Shown: one piece after another, positions 55,011 through 63,784 of the stretch
Layout of the letters: each line of letters opens with the position of its first letter
How positions within the stretch are numbered: position 1 is the stretch's first letter
NCBI GenBank assembly: GCA_050633105.1
Contig: JBOEFW010000007.1
Location: 29,337-93,336 of the forward strand
Origin: Aureispira sp050633105
GTDB taxonomy: Bacteria > Bacteroidota > Bacteroidia > Chitinophagales > Saprospiraceae
Direction: 5' to 3'
DNA length: 64,000 nt
Notes under the pieces: model-generated
The model's input: only the letters and a program-made list of their open reading frames with translations
The model's database searches: none
What the model was told of the DNA's origin: nothing
Position numbers and translations under genes: made by a program

Positions 55011-56159
55011 TTATTTTTTTAGCGCTGCTACTTTTTTTAGGCTATAAGAATGATTTTGTGCGGCAGCTTTTTGATACCACTCTAGGGCTTTGATGGTATT
55101 CACTGCGGTTCCTTCTCCATGCTCGTACATGTATCCAACAACGCTTTGTGCTTCTGCAAAACCACGCTCACCAGCCAACTCATAGTAGGTTAATGCTTTT
55201 TTAAGATCTTTTGGCACTCCCGCTCCATTATAGTAAAAATTACCTAGTTCATAATAGGCAAATTTGTTGTTGCTTTTGGCAGCAAATAGGAATATTTTCA
55301 GCGCTTTTTTATAATCTTTCTCTACTCCTAGTCCTTCTCTGTACATTCTACCAATATTCACCATAGCTGTTGGCTCTAACTGTGTGGCGGCTTTATCAAA
55401 CCAAGCATAAGCTTTTTTATAATCTTGCGGGACGCCACGCCCTTCTAAATAAAAATTCCCCAAACTAACTTGGGCAGGCGCATGATTTTGAAAGGCAGCT
55501 TCTTCGTACAATTCGATTGCTTTTGCTAAGTCTTTGCTCACATAGATCCCCGTTTCATAGAGCCTAGCTAAACTAGACAAGCCATACACATCCATCATTT
55601 CGGCCGATTTCGTATACAATCCAAAAGCTTTCTTTAAATCCTTTTCTACAAAATTACCGTTCTCATACATGTATCCCAAATTATTGATCGCGGTTCCACC
55701 TCCTAACTTAGCCGCTTTGGTATAGTAATCAAAAGCTTTCTTTGGATTTACTTCCACCCCTTTTCCATTGGAATAAATATACCCCAGCCTTGAAAGAGAA
55801 ATAATATCTTTTCTCTTAGCTGCTCTAGAATAATATTCGATGGACTGTTCTATGTCTTGTTCATATCCGCCAATACCATTTTCATAGAAATACGCCATAA
55901 AACGATTCCCTAATAGATCATTTTCTTTAGCTGCTTTTTCAAAATAGGTAGCAGCTTCTTCGTGGTTTTCTTCTAAATAAAAACAGAAACCAAGTTTGGC
56001 TCTTTGAGCAGGTGATATTTTCTTTAAGTGGGTTAAATAGATAGTTTTAGCAACTGAAAAGTTTTTTTCTTCAAATGCTTTATCTCCTTCTGCAAGTGTT
56101 TGGGCCAGCATTGTATACGACAAAAACGAAAAAAGTAGGAATAGGAATTTAGAGCTCAT
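55011..56159 (-). CDS. Exported Sel1-repeat protein
   Basis: The 382-residue protein has a signal peptide (MSSKFLFLLFSFLSYTMLAQ) and about nine Sel1-like repeats of ~36 residues with AxxxLGxxYxxGxGVxxDxxKAxxYYxKAA (for example NLGYMYENGNFVEKDLKKAF, SLGNFYLEGRGVPQDYKKAY). Such solenoids mediate protein contacts. It is divergent from the DEAD-box helicase, with a 198-bp shared promoter region. Confidence 0.9.
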   Translation of the reverse strand: MSSKFLFLLFSFLSYTMLAQTLAEGDKAFEEKNFSVAKTIYLTHLKKISPAQRAKLGFCFYLEENHEEAATYFEKAAKENDLLGNRFMAYFYENGIGGYEQDIEQSIEYYSRAAKRKDIISLSRLGYIYSNGKGVEVNPKKAFDYYTKAAKLGGGTAINNLGYMYENGNFVEKDLKKAFGLYTKSAEMMDVYGLSSLARLYETGIYVSKDLAKAIELYEEAAFQNHAPAQVSLGNFYLEGRGVPQDYKKAYAWFDKAATQLEPTAMVNIGRMYREGLGVEKDYKKALKIFLFAAKSNNKFAYYELGNFYYNGAGVPKDLKKALTYYELAGERGFAEAQSVVGYMYEHGEGTAVNTIKALEWYQKAAAQNHSYSLKKVAALKK

Positions 56160-56357
56160 GGGTTGGGGTTTTATTAGATGTTTTAGAAAAAATAACTCCT
56201 TAGTAGTAACAACTCTATTCTTTTTTAATTCCTTTTAATTCCCTGTAATTGCAATTGCGCGCTACATTAAAAGGAGACTTCCCTTTTTATTTGTACTATT
56301 ACAGCCATTCTATAACTAGGAGCATTACTCCTTTCTATAAATTTCAAAATAAGCGGT

Positions 56358-57497
56358 ATGATTTCTTTTGCAGAACTCCAGCTCCACCCTTCTATATTGG
56401 CCAATATTACTTCCTTGGGCTATAAAACACCTACACCCATTCAAGCGCAAGCCATTCCTGTTGTATTAGAAGGGCGCGATTTATTAGGAATCGCCCAAAC
56501 GGGATCAGGAAAAACAGCTAGTTTTGTACTTCCGATTTTACATCACCTGTTGACAACACCTGCTCCTAAAAAAAGTAGACAGCCCAAGGTTTTAATCCTT
56601 GCTCCGACTCGTGAATTAGCCGTTCAAATTTCGGAAACCGTCAAAGATTTATCGCAGCGCCTTCCTAGACCAATTCTATCCATGGCCGTTTATGGAGGAG
56701 TGTCGATCAATCCTCAAATGAAAAATATCTTTGGAGTAGAGCTATTAATTGCGACGCCTGGCCGCTTATTAGATTTGCAGCGTTCTAATGCCCTTGATCT
56801 CTCCAAGGTGAAACAACTAGTATTGGATGAAGCCGATAAAATGTTAAATCTAGGTTTCCAAGAAGAAATGAAAGCGATCATTCAGTTGTTGCCTAAAAAA
56901 AGGCAAAACATGCTGTTTTCTGCCACACTTAATGAGCAATTATCAGGGCTTAATAAAGTTTTACTTTCCAATCCTGTTTTAGTAGAAATAGAACACAAGG
57001 CGGAGGACGTAGCCTTGATTAATTTGTCCAGCTACTTAGTAACGGAGGAAAGAAAAGGTCCTTTATTGCGCCACTTAATTCGTGAACAAAACATGCGACA
57101 AGTACTGGTCTTCACCTCCTCTGGACTCAAGGCAGATAAAGTCGCTTGGAAATTGTATAAAAATGGAATTGATGCCCTCTCTATTCACGGAAAGAAAAGT
57201 CAAGGCGCTAGAACAGAGGCCTTAAAAGAATTCAAAGCAGGGAGACTGCGCGTATTAGTCGCCACCGATTTGATCTCTAGAGGGATTGACATCAATGAGT
57301 TGCCTTATGTGATCAATTATGAATTGCCTCGCTCTCCTAAAGATTTTGTACACAGAGTTGGGCGGACTGGACGAGCACAATCAGAAGGAGTAGCCATTAC
57401 TTTTGTCACTACAGAAGATAGGCGCCATTTTAAAGTTATTCTCAAAAAAATGAAACGTTATGTTGATATGATTGATAGTGCCTCCTTTGACTTGTAG
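56358..57497 (+). CDS. DEAD-box RNA helicase (RhlE-like)
   Basis: The 379-residue ATP-dependent RNA helicase has Q motif TPTPIQAQAIP, motif I AQTGSGKT (46-53), Ia PTRELA, motif II DEAD (157-160), motif III SAT (188-190), and motifs IV-VI including LVATDLISRGIDI and HRVGRTGR. It ends soon after motif VI with no basic tail, so it is the minimal core and fits the short RhlE group. RNA remodelling is expected; the target is unknown. Confidence 0.93.
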   Translation: MISFAELQLHPSILANITSLGYKTPTPIQAQAIPVVLEGRDLLGIAQTGSGKTASFVLPILHHLLTTPAPKKSRQPKVLILAPTRELAVQISETVKDLSQRLPRPILSMAVYGGVSINPQMKNIFGVELLIATPGRLLDLQRSNALDLSKVKQLVLDEADKMLNLGFQEEMKAIIQLLPKKRQNMLFSATLNEQLSGLNKVLLSNPVLVEIEHKAEDVALINLSSYLVTEERKGPLLRHLIREQNMRQVLVFTSSGLKADKVAWKLYKNGIDALSIHGKKSQGARTEALKEFKAGRLRVLVATDLISRGIDINELPYVINYELPRSPKDFVHRVGRTGRAQSEGVAITFVTTEDRRHFKVILKKMKRYVDMIDSASFDL

Positions 57498-57515
57498 AGG
57501 CACTTTATTCTTTGT
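57477..57515 (+). terminator. Terminator overlapping the helicase stop codon
   Basis: AGTGCCTC (57477-57484) pairs with GAGGCACT (57497-57504); the second arm starts on the last base of the TAG stop. A T-rich run follows. The convergent GNAT gene ends at 57516. Confidence 0.65.
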
Positions 57516-58127
57516 TTAAATTACTTCTTTATTTTCATTTGTCATCACATAATACTTCACCGAAAGTTCTGACTTCTCTCCCACTAAATCATAATTCATC
57601 TTTTTAAAGATCGCAATATTATGTTTTTTTGTCGTTTCTAGCCACACAGAGGCCTTGGTTGCTTTAGCATGATCGTGCAAATTCGCAAACAAGCATTTTC
57701 CAATACCTTTCCCTCTATAATTAGTATTCACAGCAATGAATTCTAAAATATACTGGTTCTTGTCAGTAAGAGAAGTTTTTCTATGCTGGTCGTGTTTCGC
57801 TGATTTGATGACGGTACTCCAATGACAAGAAAACAGGATCGTCCAAGTCCATTTCAAAATAGAGACCAAAGAAGGTTGGAGGGTGCTATGTGTGACAACA
57901 GAAACACCTACTAGTTGATCCTCGATATAAGCTCCACTTATAAATTGCTGGTTGGTCATTAGCATTCTTAAAGTAGCCCTATACCAAGCTTTTACTTTTC
58001 TGGCGTACTTGGGGTCATTTTTCTTAAAAAGAACAACAACGCCTGCATCCGTTACAAAGTTTTCTGTTAATAATTGAGCGGCAGCTTCAATCCCATCAAA
58101 ACTTATTTTTTTAATTTCTACGCTCAT
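57516..58127 (-). CDS. GNAT family N-acetyltransferase
   Basis: The 203-residue protein has the GNAT core: LEFIAVNTNYRGKGIGKCLF (motif A, acetyl-CoA pyrophosphate loop R/Q-x-x-G-x-G/A) and WLETTKKHNIAIFKKMNYDL (motif B). It begins 2 bp after the membrane-protein stop, so it is the last gene of the TetR operon. The substrate is not evident; a small-molecule or antibiotic-like amine is possible. Confidence 0.85.
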   Translation of the reverse strand: MSVEIKKISFDGIEAAAQLLTENFVTDAGVVVLFKKNDPKYARKVKAWYRATLRMLMTNQQFISGAYIEDQLVGVSVVTHSTLQPSLVSILKWTWTILFSCHWSTVIKSAKHDQHRKTSLTDKNQYILEFIAVNTNYRGKGIGKCLFANLHDHAKATKASVWLETTKKHNIAIFKKMNYDLVGEKSELSVKYYVMTNENKEVI

Positions 58128-58129
58128 AA

Positions 58130-58687
58130 CTAAGGATTGTATCGTCTTATACCAAATGCTATAAATAGCTTAATCATAAAAAGTGGAAAAAACCATAATA
58201 GAAAAGGATTGGAAACATTTAAAATAAAGAGCATACTTATGCCTAAAACAAGGGCAAAAGCAGCTAATGTCTTTTGTATTTCATATGTTTTTATAGCATT
58301 GATAAGAAGCGTTGTAATAACAATACCAAGCACCAACCCAATCGTATACCATGAAAAGAGATCTAGTGTAAAGAAAAAGACTGTTGGGTGTAAAAAATGT
58401 ATTAGAATAAATCCCAAACGTGTTTTCTTTTTGCTATCTCCACTATAATATGCATTGGTTCCTTTTGTAAAATTAGCCACTGCTCCCGCCCCAATATCTG
58501 CACTTATTACCAACAATAAAATTAGCTTCCACAAAGAGAGGTCTACATGGTGTTGCATATATAAAACATAGACGCTTCCCATCGCTATGACGCCTCCTAG
58601 ATAAGAAAGCATAACATCCAATACAGTTGTAGTACTCCCATGTATATCGTGTAAAAATTCGGGGGGATTTATCTCTTTTAAAAACAT
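58130..58687 (-). CDS. Integral membrane protein, 185 aa, unknown
   Basis: Five or six membrane segments are visible (VLDVMLSYLGGVIAMGSVYV, LILLLVISADIGAGAVANF, FILIHFLHPTVFFFTLDLFS, IGLVLGIVITTLLINAI, LAAFALVLGISMLFIL, LLWFFPLFMIKLFIAFGI). The ATG overlaps the tetR stop by one base (TAATG) and the GNAT start is 2 bp after its stop. It is probably controlled by the TetR repressor. A transport or tolerance role is inferred from the operon only. Confidence 0.65.
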   Translation of the reverse strand: MFLKEINPPEFLHDIHGSTTTVLDVMLSYLGGVIAMGSVYVLYMQHHVDLSLWKLILLLVISADIGAGAVANFTKGTNAYYSGDSKKKTRLGFILIHFLHPTVFFFTLDLFSWYTIGLVLGIVITTLLINAIKTYEIQKTLAAFALVLGISMLFILNVSNPFLLWFFPLFMIKLFIAFGIRRYNP

Positions 58688-59208
58688 TAGATGTATTTTT
58701 TTAATAAAAAATTGATTTGATTGTTCAAGTTTTCTGCATTTGACTTCACCGCATAATCCAATGTGAGGCCATCAATAGTAGCCAATAATAGTTCTGCCTC
58801 CATCCTATTATCTTCCTTGAATTTGTCTTTCAATAAAGTCGCCAACAATTCCAATAATTCCTCTTTCTGCTTGGCTAACATGTCTGCAACGGAGGAAGGC
58901 GTTTGTGGATGAATCAGTAGCAACAAACAAAGGCGAATCGTTTCGATGTTCTCTTGAAGCCCACTGAAAAAATTTAACAAAAGAGACTCTATTGTTAAGA
59001 GCTTGATCTCCATCATTTCCCTTGTCATTTCTGTGATGGTGCTTTCAATAATGACTCTTAATAAGTCATCCTTATTTTTAAAATGGGTATACGTGAGTCC
59101 TTTAGAGACTTTTGCATGTTTTGCAATTTTATCAATAGACGTTTCTGTAAATCCATTTTTCCCAAAGAGGTATAAGGCAGATTGGATTATTTTTTCTTTT
59201 TTATTCAT
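58687..59208 (-). CDS. TetR family repressor of the membrane protein-GNAT operon
   Basis: Started at the ATG complementing 59206-59208, the 173-residue protein has a TetR DNA-binding domain: IIQSALYLFGKNGFTETSID, KIAKHAKVSKGLTYTHFKNK. The frame could open at 59241, but that would place the probable operator (59211-59228) inside the gene, so the shorter start is preferred. Its stop overlaps the membrane-protein ATG by one base. It is the first gene of its own operon, which suits autoregulation. Confidence 0.85.
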   Translation of the reverse strand: MNKKEKIIQSALYLFGKNGFTETSIDKIAKHAKVSKGLTYTHFKNKDDLLRVIIESTITEMTREMMEIKLLTIESLLLNFFSGLQENIETIRLCLLLLIHPQTPSSVADMLAKQKEELLELLATLLKDKFKEDNRMEAELLLATIDGLTLDYAVKSNAENLNNQINFLLKKYI

Positions 59209-59210
59209 AA

Positions 59211-59228
59211 TGACTGACCGTTTAGTCA
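59211..59228. promoter_or_regulatory. Probable TetR operator at the tetR start
   Basis: TGACTGACCGTTTAGTCA is an imperfect palindrome with perfect outer five bases (TGACT/AGTCA), a form common for TetR-family operators. It begins two bases upstream of the repressor ATG, where bound repressor would block transcription or ribosome entry. Confidence 0.65.
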
Positions 59229-59361
59229 CAAAAATAGGCAAAAAAATCCTCCCTGCTTATTTTGTCTCTTTTATTTTCTAAAAAAATTGAATTTTATCTC
59301 TTTTCTCACTTTATTTAGAACTGTATTTATCATCTAACGCCTTGACATTGACAGAAAAACA

Positions 59362-59395
59362 AAAAGCGCAAACCTAATGAATAGGTTTACACTTT
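59362..59395 (-). terminator. Terminator after the ankyrin gene
   Basis: AAACCTA (59370-59376) pairs with TAGGTTT (59382-59388), with outer AAAG/CTTT. Read on the minus strand a TTTTTGTTTTT run follows. Confidence 0.75.
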
Positions 59396-59422
59396 GTTCT
59401 CTATTTTTATAAACACAATAAT

Positions 59423-59899
59423 TTATTGTAATAGTTTTATTATCCGAGTCTCTGCTCTTCCTTTAGCAACGTCTATAGCCAGTTGTCCCGCTTCATTTTT
59501 TAGTTGTTTATTGGCTCCATTAGACAACAAATATTGAATAACGTCTAGCCTTTCTGCTCCGTCAGAAACAAGTATATGAAGGGGTGTATTCCCTTGATTG
59601 CTTCGAATATTTACTTCTGCTCCTGCTTGAATTAATAGAGCGGCATTTTCTTGAGTGCAAGCAAGATGAAGTGGAGTAATTCCATCCTCATTTTTAATAT
59701 TAACAACAGCCCCCTTCTCAAGAAGGTACAGAACAGTCTCTCTCTGCTCTTCACACATTACATTGTGCAAAGCTGTGAATCCATATTTATCTTGTGCATT
59801 TACAATTGCTGGATTTTCATTGATCATTTCTTTAACTTTTTCAAGTACTCCATAGACAACCGCATTAGAAAATTCCTCTATTGTTTCTTCCTTTATCAT
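59423..59899 (-). CDS. Ankyrin-repeat protein
   Basis: The 158-residue protein has about four ankyrin repeats: NAQDKYGFTALHNVMCEEQR, NIKNEDGITPLHLACTQENA, NIRSNQGNTPLHILVSDGAE and QLKNEAGQLAIDVAKGRAET. The ATG complementing 59897-59899 is preferred to one 10 codons earlier, which adds a Lys-rich extension. No signal peptide. It is a stand-alone interaction module with no known partner. Confidence 0.88.
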   Translation of the reverse strand: MIKEETIEEFSNAVVYGVLEKVKEMINENPAIVNAQDKYGFTALHNVMCEEQRETVLYLLEKGAVVNIKNEDGITPLHLACTQENAALLIQAGAEVNIRSNQGNTPLHILVSDGAERLDVIQYLLSNGANKQLKNEAGQLAIDVAKGRAETRIIKLLQ

Positions 59900-60018
59900 A
59901 TTTTTCTTTTTTAAAATTACTACAATCAACCACCGTTATTTCCAAGGAATAATAACCGTAGCAAAAAATAAGTATTTTTTCCAAAATAAGATCTACAGCA
60001 TCTTTGATAAAAAACAAA

Positions 60019-60074
60019 ACACCTTTATAAAAACAGGAATTCATTATCATCAATAAACTCCTGCTTCAAGGTGT
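60019..60074 (-). terminator. Terminator after the ATP-grasp gene
   Basis: ACACCTT (60019-60025) pairs with AAGGTGT (60068-60074), with a CAGGA/TCCTG inner stem and a large loop. On the minus strand TTTTGTTTTTT follows. It lies 20 bp past the ATP-grasp stop. Confidence 0.65.
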
Positions 60075-60093
60075 AACCACGTCGTCCTAATCT

Positions 60094-60876
60094 CTACTCC
60101 TTATTAATCCATGCTATAACTTCTGAAAGGTACATCGTTCTTAATTTTTCAAACCTTGTCACATTAGGAATATGATTAACCTCTAAAAGATGTTTTTCCC
60201 CAGTAGAAGAGACGATGTAATCGTTCGCAATGATATCTAAGGATAATTCTTCTTTTATTCTCAAGGTATCCTCCAACAACTCTGGATCAATTTCCATAAA
60301 ACTGGCCTCTGCATCATGGATAGATTTTAACCAATCTTTGCCTTCTAATTTCACCTGTAAGCTCGTTGCTCCAATATGAACAATCCTTACAGAACTTCCT
60401 TCAAAAAAGGGTTCAATAATAGAAGCTTCCTTACTCGTCCATTGCTTATCAAATCGAGCTTTGTTTTCTCCACAATGCCAGTTTCCCCATTTTGCAACAG
60501 TTTCTTCCCGAACATTGATTTCTGTGTTCTTGGAAACCATCCCTCTATTGCTATTAAACTTCGAAATTCTTAAAGCTCTTGCCAAACAAGGCAATTTTAA
60601 TCTACAATTCATCATCCCTAAAGCATTGGGATAACAAGCACCGCCCCATATTGTTAGAGCTGTGATTAAATCAAAATCATTTTCAAAAATGCCATGGAAT
60701 ACTACTTTGTCCACCTCCAACATTCCTACGCCATTGCTTCTCTCTACGAATAGCTTTCCTTGAGAAACTAGGTATTGAGGAATGGTTTCATGAAATATAA
60801 TTGGTCCAAAATAGTTGTTCTGTATCTCTTGAAAAAGTTCTTTCCCTAATCCGATGATACATAATCTTTTTCGCAT
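60094..60876 (-). CDS. ATP-grasp domain protein, RimK-like
   Basis: The 260-residue protein has the fold seen in RimK-type ligases: a central SKEASIIEPFFEGSSVRIVH and a final LEVNHIPNVTRFEKL, where the E and N coordinate the metal-ATP. The N-terminal half is shorter than in full RimK. ATP-grasp enzymes join acids to amines; peptide or small-molecule modification is possible. No substrate gene is adjacent. Confidence 0.7.
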   Translation of the reverse strand: MRKRLCIIGLGKELFQEIQNNYFGPIIFHETIPQYLVSQGKLFVERSNGVGMLEVDKVVFHGIFENDFDLITALTIWGGACYPNALGMMNCRLKLPCLARALRISKFNSNRGMVSKNTEINVREETVAKWGNWHCGENKARFDKQWTSKEASIIEPFFEGSSVRIVHIGATSLQVKLEGKDWLKSIHDAEASFMEIDPELLEDTLRIKEELSLDIIANDYIVSSTGEKHLLEVNHIPNVTRFEKLRTMYLSEVIAWINKE

Positions 60877-61133
60877 GACTTTTTTTGTTTTAAATAGCAG
60901 TTTTTTTTGCAGTTCGTTAAAAATAATTGATTTGGATTGTTGTCATAAGCGAGCACCAAAGGCAAATACTTACGTTTCAACAAATTTCGTGTCTACAACT
61001 CTTAATCATTTATTTTAGTTCCGACTTGGAAAAAGCAATACTGTAAAATCAATAGTAGCCTACAAAGAACATCTTTTTAACAACACAATATTTAATCATC
61101 TATCATCCAATACACCTCCCTAGAACAAGCATA

Positions 61134-61583
61134 CTATAAGCTAGCTTCCTGTTTTTCAAGTTCCTCCTTGACCATCTTCAAGAGAAACAAGATGTCTTCA
61201 TGGGAGGTCTTTTTGTGTTTATTAAAATTATCGATCGGATGAATCCCCTGTCTACAAAAGAAGTGCTGCCGAATTTTCTGCCGAATAACCCTCATCAGAT
61301 AGTTTCTATGTTCATATCTTCCTGTCAACTCTATTTGCGCTTTTCTAATCGCACACCGCAAGGCTTGTTTTTCCGCCGTTAGATCGCATTCTTCTTCAAA
61401 GCTGGATTCGTGGCTCCAATTGGCTTTGTCTTTTAATTGGAGAAATACGTGGTTAAGCACGGTCAAACTAATTGCCTGCTCTTCTCCTTTTATAGCGTTT
61501 GAATTTGGTGTTTGCCCTGAAGCCATTCTAGGGATACAAAAATAAAGGCCTATTAAAAGTAAAACGTGCATTGTTGTTTTCAT
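61134..61583 (-). CDS. Exported hypothetical protein, 149 aa
   Basis: A signal peptide (MKTTMHVLLLIGLYFCIPRM, cut near ASGQ) is followed by a charged, Lys/Glu-rich helical domain with paired Cys (EEECDLTAEKQALRCAIRK; HFFCRQG). No family recognised. The 257-bp spacer upstream (60877-61133 on the plus strand) holds no gene. Confidence 0.6.
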   Translation of the reverse strand: MKTTMHVLLLIGLYFCIPRMASGQTPNSNAIKGEEQAISLTVLNHVFLQLKDKANWSHESSFEEECDLTAEKQALRCAIRKAQIELTGRYEHRNYLMRVIRQKIRQHFFCRQGIHPIDNFNKHKKTSHEDILFLLKMVKEELEKQEASL

Positions 61584-61642
61584 GGGTTGCGTTCAAAAAA
61601 TGAAATACTTTTTTTAGTTTAAATACTCTACTTCCAATTCCC

Positions 61643-62479
61643 CTAAGAAACATAAAGACAATTCTCATGATTATTAAAACTCCATTCGTAAGTTTTACCT
61701 AAGAGCGCTAATCCAAAGATAGAAGGGATTCGAATTGTTGGATTTTGAACAACAAAAAGTAGAACCTCTGTAATAAAAGCATCTTTCAGTTGCACCTCTT
61801 TCAATTGATAGAGGGTTCCTTTTATTGAATTTCCATTGACATCATTAAAAGAATCTTCTCCTAGCCTATTTGAATTATGAAGCACAGCCTCTTCTTCTAA
61901 TTCTTTCCCAAATCTGTTAGAGATGATTAAGTCAAATTTTTGGGCACTCTTTCCCGCAGAAAATAAAAAGGGATTGGTTTGATTTCCAATGACAATATCT
62001 TCCCAATACGCATTAACCATATTTTCTGGAAGAGTCAGAATTCCATATTTCCTCATTCTGAGAGGGTTCCAGTGCGCATTAATATACAAAGCTGGATTTT
62101 GTGTAAATAGATCAAAGTTCATCTCACTAATCAAAAAGAGCTCTCTATGCGTACTATCATAAAGAGCATATTTTTTATGTGGAATGCTATAACAAAACAT
62201 TCCTTCAGGCTGATAGGCATTACAGGTCTTTATAAATTCAATTCTATTGTTTATAATTCTCAATTGATCGAGTTCAAAAAAAACAAAAAAATCAGGGCCA
62301 TTATACCCATAGCCTCCACTTTCAAAAGTGTAGCCCTTACTTTCTTTTAAAAATGTTTTCATCACAGGATCTATTAAATCCAATTGTTCTGCATTTATTT
62401 TATTTCCTTCAACCCAATGATCTATTAGTTTTAGATTTTTAGTGCTGGTAGAAGAAAGGATTTTATTTGTTGTAATCAT
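61643..62479 (-). CDS. Hypothetical protein, 278 aa
   Basis: A soluble protein with no signal peptide, rich in Tyr and Asn: LKESKGYTFESGGYGYNGPD, FFVFFELDQLRI. Mixed alpha/beta pattern and no motif recognised. It lies 59 bp upstream of the secreted 149-residue gene on the same strand. Confidence 0.6.
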   Translation of the reverse strand: MITTNKILSSTSTKNLKLIDHWVEGNKINAEQLDLIDPVMKTFLKESKGYTFESGGYGYNGPDFFVFFELDQLRIINNRIEFIKTCNAYQPEGMFCYSIPHKKYALYDSTHRELFLISEMNFDLFTQNPALYINAHWNPLRMRKYGILTLPENMVNAYWEDIVIGNQTNPFLFSAGKSAQKFDLIISNRFGKELEEEAVLHNSNRLGEDSFNDVNGNSIKGTLYQLKEVQLKDAFITEVLLFVVQNPTIRIPSIFGLALLGKTYEWSFNNHENCLYVS

Positions 62480-62507
62480 TGGTTAGAATTTAGTGTCGTA
62501 TTCCTTT

Positions 62508-62813
62508 TTAAGTATCCGTTATTTGAAGGTAATAATGGAGTTGACTAGAGGATTGATCCAGCACAATAGGTATAATAATTTCTTTGAGTCCCTCCTTAGA
62601 GTAATTTAGAAGGAAGGAGCTTTTCATTATGTCTACAATATAATGCTCTCAATAAATCCATTGCGCTCCATCTGCGTTGACCTCTGATACGGCATGAAAA
62701 ACTATTGAAGCGTCTTCACCACTATTAGCGAGTCGCTGAAAGCCTCCCCAAAGCATAGTTCCTCCAAAACACCCAAGCAATAGGATCGTTTTTAATTGTA
62801 ACAGTGTTTTCAT
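62508..62813 (-). pseudogene. Small exported-protein gene interrupted by in-frame TGA
   Basis: From the ATG complementing 62811-62813 a 54-codon frame encodes MKTLLQLKTILLLGCFGGTM (signal or lipoprotein leader), ending EVNADGAQWIY at TGA (62649-62651). The same frame then continues without a stop for 47 codons (EHYIVDIMKSSFLLNYSKEG, IIIPIVLDQSSSQLHYYLQI) to TAA at 62508-62510. A single TGA in an otherwise open 101-codon frame suggests a nonsense mutation. Either the 54-residue peptide or a longer protein could be real; no family is recognised. Confidence 0.5.
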
Positions 62814-63043
62814 CCTATTGGTCAATTATAGAGAAAGAAGCAGAGATCAACTAAAGGTTAACGGCTCCTAAATCAGGAGAAGGACTGCTACAAGATATTA
62901 TGTCGACGTCCTTTAAACAAAGTTTTCACGACATTTCTTTGGCGTCCTTTCTACTTCTCAAAAACAAATAAAAAACACCTTAACAACCAAACCTCCAAAA
63001 ACTAAAACTAGAGCACTAAAAACAGTTTCCCCTATCCCCAAAT

Positions 63044-63080
63044 AAAAAGGTACGCCTACAAGCTGTAGGAGCACCTTTTT
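63044..63080. terminator. Bidirectional hairpin terminator
   Basis: AAAAAGGTACGCCTACA (63044-63060) pairs with TGTAGGAGCACCTTTTT (63064-63080) with one mismatched triplet and a 3-nt loop. It lies 83 bp downstream of the four-helix membrane protein on the minus strand. Between 62814 and 63162 no gene is seen. Confidence 0.75.
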
Positions 63081-63162
63081 ATCAAGACCAACCTCTTTCC
63101 TAATTCTTCAAGGACAACAAAACAATACCAATTCAAGCCCCCTTCCCTAACTAAAGTACCGC

Positions 63163-63582
63163 TTATGCTGCTCGCTTTCTAGTAAGCAGCGCGGTAACAA
63201 ATCCAAGGAATGGAATTCCCGTTAAGAGAACAGGAACAATAAAGAAATATTGTATGGACAACAACACCGCCGCCAAAGTAATAACCACATTGAAGATCAA
63301 AATATTATAAGGCAAATCGGCTTCTTGGTTGTTTTTTAGAATCAAAAGATTTAAAGCGCCATATCCAAACAACAACAATCCCATCATAAAACTAAATCCC
63401 TGAAAAAATGAAAGCAGATTAAATTCGGCCCCTAATACCTGCCCTGTAAAGGCCTTCATCTGAAGCATAATTTCCTTCCGCTCTGCTGTTTCTGGGGCCA
63501 TTAAATCAGATACGGTGTGTATAATTCCTCCTAGCATAAGCGTCCAACTCGCTATTTTGTAACTTCTATTTGCTGTCTTCAT
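63163..63582 (-). CDS. Four-helix membrane protein, 139 aa
   Basis: Four hydrophobic segments are visible: IASWTLMLGGIIHTVSDL, LLSFFQGFSFMMGLLLFGYG, ILIFNVVITLAAVLLSIQYF, and VPVLLTGIPFLGFVTALL. It has His and Asp in the first helix. The pattern fits a small family of bacterial four-TM proteins of unknown role. The rest of the window to 64000 shows only a hairpin at 63756-63784. Confidence 0.65.
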   Translation of the reverse strand: MKTANRSYKIASWTLMLGGIIHTVSDLMAPETAERKEIMLQMKAFTGQVLGAEFNLLSFFQGFSFMMGLLLFGYGALNLLILKNNQEADLPYNILIFNVVITLAAVLLSIQYFFIVPVLLTGIPFLGFVTALLTRKRAA

Positions 63583-63755
63583 TTGTTATTATTTTAGTTT
63601 ATTTTTACTTTAGGTCAAAAGTACTAAAATAAATACAATTGGGTGTTTTATACTTGGTTTTTCAAGCAAAAAATACAAGTACTGTTCTTTTGGAAGGATT
63701 ATTTGAAGTGCTTTTGAGGAGGGATGTTTTTTTGATGTATTCTTTAAACACAAAA

Positions 63756-63784
63756 AACCGACTAATCTTTATGATTAGTCGGTT
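63756..63784 (-). terminator. Hairpin terminator near the right edge
   Basis: AACCGACTAATC (63756-63767) pairs perfectly with GATTAGTCGGTT (63773-63784) with a TTTAT loop. On the minus strand it is followed by a T run, so it would end a minus-strand transcript arriving from the right; no gene is seen in 63785-64000, so the gene it serves may lie beyond the window. Confidence 0.7.

Noticed and set aside
62649..62651. TGA as a selenocysteine codon
   Set aside because: No stem-loop resembling a bacterial SECIS follows closely, the position is not in a redox motif, and selenoproteins are rare in this phylum; nonsense mutation is simpler.
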